DNA from: Euryodendron excelsum | Taxonomy: Eukaryota; Streptophyta; Magnoliopsida; Ericales; Pentaphylacaceae | Direction: 5' to 3' | Assembly (NCBI GenBank): GCA_033060915.1 | Contig: CM065393.1 | Location: 1,287,501 to 1,351,500, forward strand | Length of the DNA stretch: 64,000 nt | Shown here: positions 24,553-35,300 of the stretch, in pieces | How the letters are laid out: each line of letters starts with the position of its first letter | How positions within the stretch are numbered: position 1 is the first letter of the stretch | Made by a program: the position numbers and the translations under genes | Notes under the pieces: generated by a model | Databases searched by the model: none | What the model saw: only the letters and a program-made list of their open reading frames with translations | Told to the model about the DNA's origin: nothing

Positions 24553-27481
24553 TGTCATACATGCCTGTTTAACCTAGAAAGGACCTTACAACACTAAGCA
24601 CCCCCGACTCGATAAAAGTTTCCCGGAGCGTCTCGCAGACGCTTCGCTAGAATTGTTTTTTCTCCCAATTCCCTAGTTATAATACATCATCAAATAACTT
24701 GAGAAATGCGTAAACCAAGGAATTCCTGAAAGCTTGTTTATAGGTCTATCCATCGATACGGCTCAATTGGATAGATCACTTCTCGAAGCTCCTCATCATA
24801 TGGCTCAAAAAGTACAACTTTCAGCAGCCCCTAGAGCGTCTTGCAGACGCTTAGCCAAAATTGACTTTTTCCCCAATTCCTTAATTATAACGCACCATCA
24901 AACGGCTTGAGAAATGTGTAAATTAGGGAATTCCTGAAAGTATTTTCGAAATACTTTCCATCGGTACGGTCCGATGAGAGAGACCGCTTCCCGAAAGTCT
25001 TAATCATGCAACATGAAAACAGCTACTTTCAAACTCCCGCGGAGCGTATCACAGACACTCCGTAGAGATGCAATTTTATACACATTTTTTGAGATGATGT
25101 CTCACACTTTCGAACACCATTCAAACTTCTCGAAAACACAAAAGTTCACGAGAAACCCTAGGAGAACATCGTAGGTGCAACCAATTCCCCCAAAACCTTC
25201 CCAGTTGGCTCAATTATCAAGACAAAGTTTAAACGAACACTCCCGGTGACGGAGCGTATGCTACATGCGCTTCGATTTTGATCAAATCGACCAAAGTTCG
25301 ATCAACCATCAGGATTTAACCAGTACACTGAGTGCCACGTGACATAATGGCAATGGAACAGTACTTGCGCATGTGCTACATGTGCCAAGCCTATCCCAGG
25401 TTGTCTATAAATACCAGCCTCCCCTTTTGCATATTCCAGAACTGAAAATTGATGCGAAGCTCTACTGAAACTGCTCCAAAACCTCGAATCTCTATATACA
25501 TTTCACTCCTCCAACACTTAGGCTAGATTCCACCTCTCTCTAGCCTATACACCTCACTCACATAGCCCTATACACCATTAAACTTCTCCTTCTAGTCCCT
25601 CAAGCCTACTTGGAGTCATCCAAGTTCAAGTCAAGGCATCCATAGAAGATTACAAGTGTATTGAAGGCAAAAGGTAGTATTTCCTTTACATTTTTGTCTT
25701 CCCCCACCCTTCTCTCCTAGCCTACTTATGCTATTCGCTATTTTAATACCAATCTTCAACCCCCCTTTCTTGCATGCTTGAGCCAAGAAGGCTCTTAGTT
25801 CATGCCTAGAGGAAAGCTAGTGGGAGCCACCGTGTAGGGGGATCTCTCACTAGCCTACTTTAAGATAGTATGGCCTAGGAGCTCCTTGTTTATGTGATGT
25901 TGCCTAAAGCCTTGTTTGTATTCATAACCCCCTAGCATTTTGCTATCTTGATCATGCCTTGTATGCTTGGCTTTATTTTCATGCTTATAACCATGTTCTA
26001 TAAAGCTTGCATTATTCTTATTTTCATGCCACTTTCAGGCTCCATTTTCCTTTCAAAAGGGTTATAAGAGTTGGTCCCTTGAAGTTTAGGATAAGACCTT
26101 AGAAATCATGCCTTAGAAAAGCCCCCACTTAACCCCTAACTCTCATTGTTGCATCTTTGCATTCCAACTTGCATGAAAATGGTTTTTAAACTCTCTAACT
26201 CCCAAGGTTCTATTCTTTCAAGTTTAGTGGTTGAAATGGTCCATGGAACCCTCTCTTGAGTGGTCTCCCTTTTATATTGACCATAGGAGCCCTAAATTGT
26301 TAGAATGGTTCCCTTCTCTCTCTATTCTTGTATAAAAGTGATTTTCAAACTTTTAATTTTTAAAGTTTCCATTCACTCAAGTTTAGTGGTTGAAATGGCC
26401 CTATAGAACCCTCTCTTGGGTGGTCTCCCTTTACATTAGCCATAAGAACTCTACCTTGTTGGAATGCTTTCCTCTAAAAATGGTTTTCAAAATCTTCTTC
26501 CCAAAAATGATTTTCAAAAATTCATTCTCTTCATCTTTACATCAAAAATAGTTTTTCAAAAGTTGTCATCATTATGTTGACTCTTAAAATCCCTACTCTT
26601 GCCAAGATAAAGGTTATAATGGCCCTGAGAAAACCTTCCTTTGAATGGTTTTCAAGCACCAATCAAACCATATTCTTCAAAATTTTCCTAAGACCTCAAA
26701 GTGTCTTCAAAACTTTCCAAAGGCCCTAATGTGCCTATTTTCCATCGAGCTCTTGCCCGAATTACGAATGACGTGATTCTCGCCAAATGAGATACATAGG
26801 CAACCTAAAATGGTACGGTCATAACTTCTATTTCAACTCCAACCCCCTTTTCAAAAGTTTCTATTAATCCCAAATTTCTATCTCAAACTCCTTCAAAACT
26901 CTCATGTTTTCCAACTTCTTCCAAGACTTGCATCATGCAATCATTCGCCCCAAAAGTGATGACTAAACCCCATTTTTAAAATTCTAAAGTGGATATTAAA
27001 TGGACAATGGTAATCGGTTATTCTAGTGAGAGAAAAAAGGGTGATTAGACATGTAAGTACCGAAAGGGCAGGGTAGGGTGATGATCTTAGGATATCTTCC
27101 CTACACGTAACCAACCCCCGGACCATAGATTTCTGTTTTCGAAAGACCAAAATGGAGTTTACTTTCAAAAAGGGCTTAAAACTTTCTAAAGGTTGTCAAA
27201 CAACCTATTTTCTTAAGAACCCTTTCTTGATGGAGTTTTCAAAACCTTTTTCAAAAACCTCAAGTTTAATCTTCAGATTAACACTTAGTTTTAGGTGGCC
27301 TAACTCACCTTAATCAAGTTAGGTGGCGACTCCTATTTTTCTAAAAAGCCCTTAAATCAAACAAATTTCCAGTTCAAACCTATTCACACTAGTCCTTCTA
27401 GGAGGATGAGTTCTAACGACAGAGTTCCATGCTTTTGTCTCCTAGCCGAAAGGACCTTGGACCCAAAATTGGGCCGCGACA
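24553..27481 (+). mobile_element. Tat-like LTR copy A3
   Basis: It begins TGTCATACATGCCTG, matching the start of A2, and ends in GGGCCGCGACA. It has the same 208-bp tandem repeat (from 24,628), a TATA box at 25,406 and the same 3' part as A1. A deletion of roughly 1.1 kb near 26,690 joins the equivalents of about 12,430 and 13,580 in A2 and removes the 30-bp array. In the 3' kilobase it shares many bases with A1 against A2, so A1 and A3 look like the LTR pair of one insertion. Confidence 0.7.
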
Positions 27482-27648
27482 GGTATCATATTTGAAAACC
27501 CTCACGAGACACCATTCATCCACTAGGGTAACCTAAGGGTCTAAAGGCTTGGTGTATTCGCTAGATACACTCGAGACTCTTACGAAAGTGGAGATTATGT
27601 TTTTTTTTCTTAGTTTTGCTAGGAACTAGCAAAAGGTTAGTTGGGGGG
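27482..27648 (+). mobile_element. Truncated 3' internal end of element C with polypurine tract
   Basis: The sequence CTAGCAAAAGGTTAG then TTGGGGGG just before TGTGATTAG is a polypurine tract next to a 3' LTR, as in plant gypsy elements. The left side is cut at 27,481 by the end of LTR A3, so the Tat block was most likely inserted in or recombined with this element. Confidence 0.6.
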
Positions 27649-29165
27649 TGTGATTAGACTACATAAGTGTAGTCTATCGCTGTTAAACGAACTTTGATAG
27701 TCATAAATTTGGGTTAATTATGCTCTATTTGCTATTTATTGTATTAAACGTTATACTCAATCTTATTTCAGGTATTTAAAGCTAAGGGAGTCGATTTGGA
27801 ATCAAAGAAGTACTCCGGTCTGCGGGCATGGCTCGTCGAGAAATGTTGTTGGGGCCCTATCTCGAGAAACATACAAGTTTCTACTCGTAGCTTGGAATGG
27901 GATGAATGATACACTATTGGAAAGCTCTCTTCAAGTTACACATGTATGCGTCCAATGAGCATAATTAAATTCTGATTCCAAAAGCCTCAAACAAGTCGAA
28001 ACCAAAAAGGGTGAAAAGTGGCTCTAGCGTTCAAATGCCAAAAAAGCCATTCGAACGACAAGAAGCAAAAGAAGACCAAAAAATGGCCTGACATTCGAAC
28101 GCCCAAGGCCAGTGTTTGAACATCCCGAGAGCTTGTAATCCCAAAGTTGGCCTAGCGTTCGAACGCTGAAGAACAACACAAGAGGTGTTCGAACACCCGT
28201 TTTGGCGTTTGAAAGCAAAGGCTAAATTTTGACAAATTTTAGGGTTTGGACTACGACCCCTATAAATACCAAGCCATTATGTTCAAAGCAAAGGGAGTGG
28301 GAGGCGGCTATTGTAGATGGTTTTCATAGTTTTTGCACTATAATAGCTTATTTTTGTTAATTTGTTACTCATTTATAATTGTATTTACTTAAATACAAGT
28401 TCTTTAGATTCCTTGCATTCTATTCGAGATTTTCTTTGTTTTGCATTAAATCGACATTTTCAATGTGTATTTCACAATTTTAAAGCTTTTTATAGATGGA
28501 GATGAGTAGCTAAACCTTCCTATCTCAGGATTAATTGTGAAGACCGATTGAAGGTCTTGGATGAACAAAGGAGGTGAGATTTTTGGTTTCAACGTTAAAT
28601 TTTCTTTTTTTATCATTCTTTGTCTTCTTCGTTCTAGAAATCATTGAAAGCTTGAATGATTGATTATGTTCGGTAACGTTTATGCATGAGTCTATATTCA
28701 ATATATGTACTGCATGAATCGATGGCATTCGTCCTTAAATCTAACAACCCTATTTATGTTAGAAGGTGAATTTCTAAAGAACACTTGGTTTTTATCGCTA
28801 AAACTTTCAAATTCGAGACTCACGACCTAGTCGAAGAATTTGAGTTATAAAATTATCTCCTTTAAAATTCTAAGAATTACAATTGGTTAGATCGATTAAT
28901 TCCGAGACTTGGTTCTTATTACTTTAAAATCAAACATTGTTCAAGTTGTTTAGCATTTGCTTGTCAAATAGTTTAGATAACCAAACCTTTTCCAAAACAA
29001 TCATATTTTACTTTCTTTTTAGAAGCAATTTATTCAGATTTTTGTGAGCGATTAAGAGGCTTTTCCTAGTTCTTTCGGTCCTGTGCACATAGCTCATTGT
29101 GGGATGATCTCGTACTCTGAGTTATACTACTCCGCCATCCTATACTTGGGATCATCCCAAGCACA
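27649..29165 (+). mobile_element. 3' LTR of element C
   Basis: It starts TGTGATTAGAC right after the polypurine tract and probably ends in CCCAAGCACA near 29,165, giving a TGTG...CACA LTR of about 1.5 kb. A GTTCGAACGCC repeat cluster lies at 28,020-28,215 and a TATA box TATAAATA at 28,261-28,268. Its 5' LTR and target duplication are not in the window. The lineage is uncertain, possibly a chromovirus. Confidence 0.6.
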
Positions 29166-31077
29166 CGATAGTGCAAGTCAGCGTCACTGAACATCATCGA
29201 GCATAAGCTAACGTTGTGGAAATGCCCATGATGTGATCAACCCTTAGAGGAATCATCGTGTGGCAAACTTGAATAAACAGCCAAGATTCAGGACTTTCCT
29301 TGTACTAGCCCAAAGGGTTTTTTTGCCTTTTCTCTTTGTTTTCTTTTTTTTTCTTGTTTGTGATGAAGTTGTAACAGCGTCTCGTTGGCTTGTAATTGGA
29401 TATGGTTGATCAGAGGCAATAAAAAGTAGATATTTTGTTTTTAGTTATTTGGTGTATGCTATATTTTGTGGCACGAGTGATGTGTTAGAGGCACCGATGT
29501 GGCACGAATGTCGTGTGGGAGCTGATAGCACATGAGACAAAATCTCATATTGGAAGTTATGCAAAGTTTCGAAATTCCAAACATTAGGTTCTCAAAAGTA
29601 AGTCATCTCAATTGTTAGGGTACCGAAATGGGGAAAAAAGATTCGGAGGGTGTGAAACTTGACGAGAAACATCGGTGTGGTGCGAGTAACGTGTCAGAGT
29701 TGACGCCACATCAAACAAAGTCTCGGTTTGAAAGTTATGGACTTAGTTCAATGGAGGTGTTGGGGCTAATTGTTGATAAAAATGTTTTTCCAAAAAGTTT
29801 TTACAAAAAAGCTTTTTCATAAAAACGCTTTTTGAAAAAGCTTTTTTAGAGAAACACTTTTTTTAAAAGGTATTTTAGTACAAAAGCAATTTATACTCTT
29901 GCATATTTTTCAAGTATTTTTTTTTTTTTTGTATCTGTGAAAAATACAAGGAGAAAAACGCCATTTGAAAATCGTTTTCAATAAAAACGCCAATTCAAAT
30001 GACACTAAATCTGGATTTCTGAATTAAGTTGAATCAGCACCCATATTAAGAATAAATTTCAAAAATAGCTTGTGTCAGAGAATGAGCTGGCCGAAACTAT
30101 ATGAAGAGAAAATATTTATTAGTTTTTCGTTAAGGAATCTTAAGATAGATATTTATATTGTTCCATACTTTCTTCTTTCCTTATTATTTTTCTTACATTA
30201 TGACAATTTTAATTTGGCAGAAAATTATTTTTTCTTTCATTTGTAAGGTTTTATTTGATATTTTTAACAAATTATTTATCACCAAATTAAAATGTTAAAA
30301 ATATTATTCACTTCATTCTAATTATTTATATTATTAAAAAGTTTTAATTTCCTTCACTAACCGTTATTTCTAACCAAAAAACTAACTAGTTTGTTTTGGT
30401 TTGTACAATAGGGAGTGTAAATGTCACACTTTAACATACAAAAGGTTAATTTTTTTAATTTCTCCCCGAGTAATTAACTTTTTGTTATTTGTTTTCCTTG
30501 TCATATATTCAGACACGAAAAAATGTTAGTGATTCAATGCTAGTTCATAGCCGAGTAGTGGTTATTTAAATTTGATTTGAAAGCTTTCAAATGTATATTT
30601 TTTTTTATTTTAGTGTTTAAAAGTTTAGGAGAATAAGAGGCTATCCTATTGTAAGGTCAAGGCATATCACCAATTTTAATAAGGGCTTATTTATAATGGT
30701 ACTTACAGATTACTTATCAAAAAATACTGTTAGCAGCGGAAGTTGAACCTAAGCAAACAAAGTATCCGACCCTTATTAATTCAATCAACCCCGTTGACGC
30801 TTTCAAGTGTATTCAAGTATTAAAATTGATTTGTTTATTGACACTATTATATAAAGTTAAGGAAAAATTAGTATATAGGTATAAAGTCCTGCGTAGTTAA
30901 TAAGCGTACCAAAATCGTTAAACACTCTCTCACAAAGTCCTAAATGGTTAATAAACATATCAAAAACGTTAAACACTCTCTTACACACCACTAACGTCCT
31001 AATATGCGGCACGAACACGAGTCGAGCTTTTTAGTAACTTAATTCGGGTTATTTATTACCTAGGCCGCTTTGTTTTT
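29166..31077. other. Intergenic, AT-rich
   Basis: No gene could be supported. A cluster of small AAAAAGCTTTTT hairpins lies at 29,780-29,880. Two tandem copies of about 51 bp with AAAGTCCT...GTTAAACACTCTCTCAC lie at 30,882-30,984. The rest shows nothing recognisable. Confidence 0.5.
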
Positions 31078-31084
31078 ACTTTTT

Positions 31085-31652
31085 AGGGTAAATTATATTT
31101 ATCTCTTTTGAGATTTGAGGCTATTATAACTCACCTTTTGAGATTTTAAAAATTATATTTCTCTCCCTTGATGTTTGAGGTGAGTTATATTTTTATTCAT
31201 ATATTAAATTTTTTAACAGAATATATGTGATGTCAGCAAAAAAATATATTTATTACTTAAATTGTCCCTAATGTGCATGAAATGACATAAATAGAATTTT
31301 TCTTTTGCTTCTAAAATTAATTTGTATGTTAATTTTTAAAATTTTTGTTTTTTTTCCAAATGTTAAATTTTTTTTTCTCACGTGTGTTGATTTTTTTTTA
31401 TAGATGTAGGATCTATTTGTCATGTTATAAGCAAAAAAAAAAAATATTTATCATTTCATGTACATTAAAGATAATTTAAGTAATGAATCTATTTTTTTTT
31501 GCTGACATTATATATATTCTGTTAAAAAATTTAATATTTAAATAAAAAAATAACTCACTTCAAATTTCAAGAGAGGAAGATATAATTTTTAGAATCTCAA
31601 GAGTAGATTGTAATAGTCTCAAACCTTAAGGGAGGTGGTCGTAATTTGCCGT
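31085..31652. mobile_element. 568-bp foldback MITE
   Basis: The two halves are inverted copies over about 240-270 bp each. The left arm starts AGGGTAAATTATATTTATC and the right arm read on the other strand starts ACGGCAAATTACGACC. Shared inner words are TTAACAGAATATAT, GTCAGCAAAAAAA and ATTACTTAAATT. ACTTTTT(A) flanks both sides (31,078-31,084 and 31,653-31,659), a target duplication of 7-8 bases. That length would fit hAT-like elements, but the superfamily is not certain. It lies about 0.5 kb upstream of the YTH gene start codon. Confidence 0.8.
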
Positions 31653-31660
31653 ACTTTTTA

Positions 31661-32187
31661 ATTATCACGGCGCGTTGTGAAACGAGAAGATCAATAAGAC
31701 TCTTCTGATCTAAAAATCCAAAAGCCCAAGGCCGAAGATGACATGCTTATATAGCTATAGCCTATACATATATTTAAGGTCGATGTGTATGTAAATATAT
31801 TAATGGAAATCTGAATTTAAAAGGAAATGAAACCGCTTCCATGGTGAAAAAGAAATATATGTGTAGTAATGACCAAAGGTTTCCTTCTTAGTTCTTACCT
31901 CCTTCTCCTCCTCCTCTCTATATTATATATATGTAACAATATATAGATACCTACGTACATGCACATGACCTAAAACCCTCTCTGTTTGTCTCAATTCAAT
32001 TAATTCACATACATATTTATATATGTATATGCACTGATAGATGGGAATCAAAACACATCGGACGCTAAAACCCTTGATAACCATAGAATTTTGAGTTCTT
32101 TTTTCTTCAAATTTTCTGTGGTTTCGTCGAATAAGTTATAGATTCAGATTCAGATTGGATTTTTGGAGTTTCTTCATTGATTAATTC
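31661..32187 (+). promoter_or_regulatory. Putative promoter and 5' UTR of YTH gene
   Basis: The stretch has a pyrimidine-rich part (CCTTCTCCTCCTCCTCTC near 31,900) followed by TATTATATATATG near 31,920, a plausible core promoter, and about 0.25 kb to the start codon. The transcription start was not determined. Confidence 0.3.
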
Positions 32188-32323
32188 ATGGACGAAGCGA
32201 GTCGACTGGGGCAACGGGATCGAATCACCTCCACGGCAACATCACCCTCGGCCTCGTCCCCTGGTACGCACACCCGATACACATCAACCCCAACTCCTTT
32301 TCTTTTACATATACATACATGCA

Positions 32324-32358
<35 letters not shown>

Positions 32359-35300
32359 GTATTTATGTTTAAATTGTGTGACGTATGTATACCTTCAAGT
32401 TTTTCTGTGGGATTGTAAAAGCTCGTTTTGGGTTTGGTTCTAAGGGGAGCGTAATGTAGATTTTTCCATTCGTTTTGAGCATTCATGTATCAAAGCTGAA
32501 ATACGTTAATCAGTGTTCTTGTATCCGGCACCAACTTAAGTAATGATGTGCAATTCCTGTTTTATAATCCTATTGGGGTTTATTTAATCGGGAATTTCTG
32601 TGCCTTCTGTTCATTTTTTTCTTACTATTTTTGGGGCTGTATAGAGTTTAGTAAATTTCGTAGATATCTACTTAAACGAAACTGTTATCAAGCCTCAGAT
32701 CTCATACAGACAAACTCCAATGGTCTAGAGTTGCTGGAAATCAATAGACTTATATATCATTGGTTCGCATTTAGTCCTCCCTAACAGCCCTAAGCTCTTG
32801 TAGGACATATCCACTCCAAGCCTGTAGCTTTCTATTCAACCAACTGTCAAATCCATGACCATCTCACGTTAAGATTTCTCTTGTTGTGAGAACTCCTTGG
32901 ATTGGGGATCAATAAGGTCAAAGTCCATTGATCTCAAGTTGTTCCATCAGGTATTTTAAAATATAATTGTCTATTAATTTGAACTGCATCCTTCTTATGG
33001 CCTTATAACACCTAAGCCCTACCAATAGTTTAAGATATATTTTCCCTTTGATCAGCATGACAAGGTAATGGATGAACATCATATTCTAGAACTCCGTGTT
33101 CTATAGTCTAGGTCGGCCTTCTCAACTGATAACATTTAGTGGAGATTGTAAGGTTGGTGTACAAATTTCTTTTAATCAATTAAGAAAATCATACCCAATG
33201 CACAAGCGCCCGCCCCCCTTTCCAAAAAAAAAACCCAAAAACAACAACCAGAACCACACACAATCTGTTAGAGGTGACTCTATAATTGGAAGATTTGAGG
33301 TGCAACCCTGTTATAGAGACTTGGCAGGATTTGAGAGGCTGATTTATTTGGAAAGGGTTATGCATACGAAAGCCCTTCTTGAAGTTGGTGCTTGTTGTGT
33401 GGAAGGTGTCTGATGAGAAACTTCCTATATAATTAATTGATTAAGAGGAGATGATTTTTTTGTAGTAGTGCTATTTGTGTATTGAGAAAATGAGTTGGTG
33501 TAGAGACCAAATGCGTTGATGATTTTTTCCTAGTGAAGCTATTTGTGTTGAGAGAAAATGGGTTGGTGGACCACCACCTCTTTCATTTTTGGGTGACAAG
33601 GGGGATGTGATCCTTTTTGTTGGCAATGCTCAGAATTTCATGTGTGTCTCCTTAATCTGTTGCAGTTTTCCTATCTTGGTGGGGGTGTAAAATCAGAAAT
33701 AGGTGAAAGTGTGGACTGTGGCTCATCTTTGCTTTATGCGGTGTGTTTAGGGGGAAAGGAATTGTTGCTCCTTTAGAGGTTGAAGAGCCTATTGGTCAAA
33801 TGAATGGCAGGCAGACTTTTGGTCTTGCTATTTTATTGCATTACAGAGGCAATTATCGGTCCCTTCATCACCTGTCAAATTTTATGGAGGATAGGAATAG
33901 TGGATATTAGATGGACTCTTTTGTTCCCCCTGGTACTTTTGTTAAAAAATAGGGTGAGTTACGGCCTACCGGTATGGGATGTGTGTTCAACCCCCATGTC
34001 CAAATCTGACACTTGGATCCCCTATATCAAATGATGGAAGCTTGTATAGGATGATAAAGAATGCTTCTTCCTTTTTTGATCAAATCTCTTCAATTGTAAA
34101 TATATCCCCAAATAACATCATCCTAAATTATATAACATATGAACTACAATGTATTTAAATGCATAGGACCTGTCCGCATACATGTACATAACTTTTTGGA
34201 AATCTATTCTGTATCCTAAGGTTTGGGGTTTAAGGAGGTTTGATGCCTAGAAGCTCACACGCGTGCACGCGCACACGCACACACACACAATGCCCGCACC
34301 TAATTCCATGTAGCATGTAGAATAGTTAACTTCTGTAGTAGGAAAAGGAAATCAGTTATAGGGTCTTGTTAATTGAAAGAAAAAGAATATACAAAAATTG
34401 ATTTAGCACAAATAAAATTTTTTGAGATCAAATTCTCAACATGAAGTCAAAAAGTACTATACTTGTTAATATTCCCACTTCTTTACCTTTTCATATGGAC
34501 TTGCTGGGTTTTTTCTCCAAAAGTTGCAAGAAATCATGCCGAATATTGATAATTAGTTGGAACAAAGTGATTACTTTGGTTCCATCTTGTCTTGAATTTG
34601 GGATGCTGCTATTAGTGATTGCCTTAAGCACTATCAGACTGTCTAAATAGCTATTGGAGGAATTAGATTGCCGAAATTGGCTTTGCAAATAAATAACTCA
34701 ATTCTGCGAAATTCTTCAACCATCAACTACAAATACCATACACTGGACATTTGACTTTTTTTCTTCCTTCCCTTGTTTTGGACTTGTGTGTACAATTACC
34801 TAGATGTTCCAATGAATACCTCTTATTGACAAAAAGAACTTATAATTTTTCCCCCTTGAGTGTTCACTGTCCAGTGCTGGACTGTGCTGTAATGGTTGGT
34901 GCCTTGCAGATATTGGTTAGGTTATTAATAAGAATCAGTTGATGTATCTTATCATAGTAGTTAGTGCCTTGTTGGTTTACATATTGACTGTAAAGGTAAA
35001 ACATGTGGGAAGCAAGAGAACAAATGCTGGTGTAACTCGTCCTCTTTTGTTCTTCCTAAGCCAGTACACCTAATGCTGTAGAAAAAACAACTGCAGGGCC
35101 ACAGCATAAATTCTTACAAACTTTTTCCCAATACATACTATTCTCCTCCCACAGGTTGCATCTTTTAAGTACTCCTAAATGTATAATCGGTTGCATGAGA
35201 AATTTGATTTCATGAGCATAGAAACTTTAATTAACATGAAGTGTTTCCATTGTTTCTCTATATTTTCTTTGTTATGCGAGTTAAATGATACTGGGAATGG

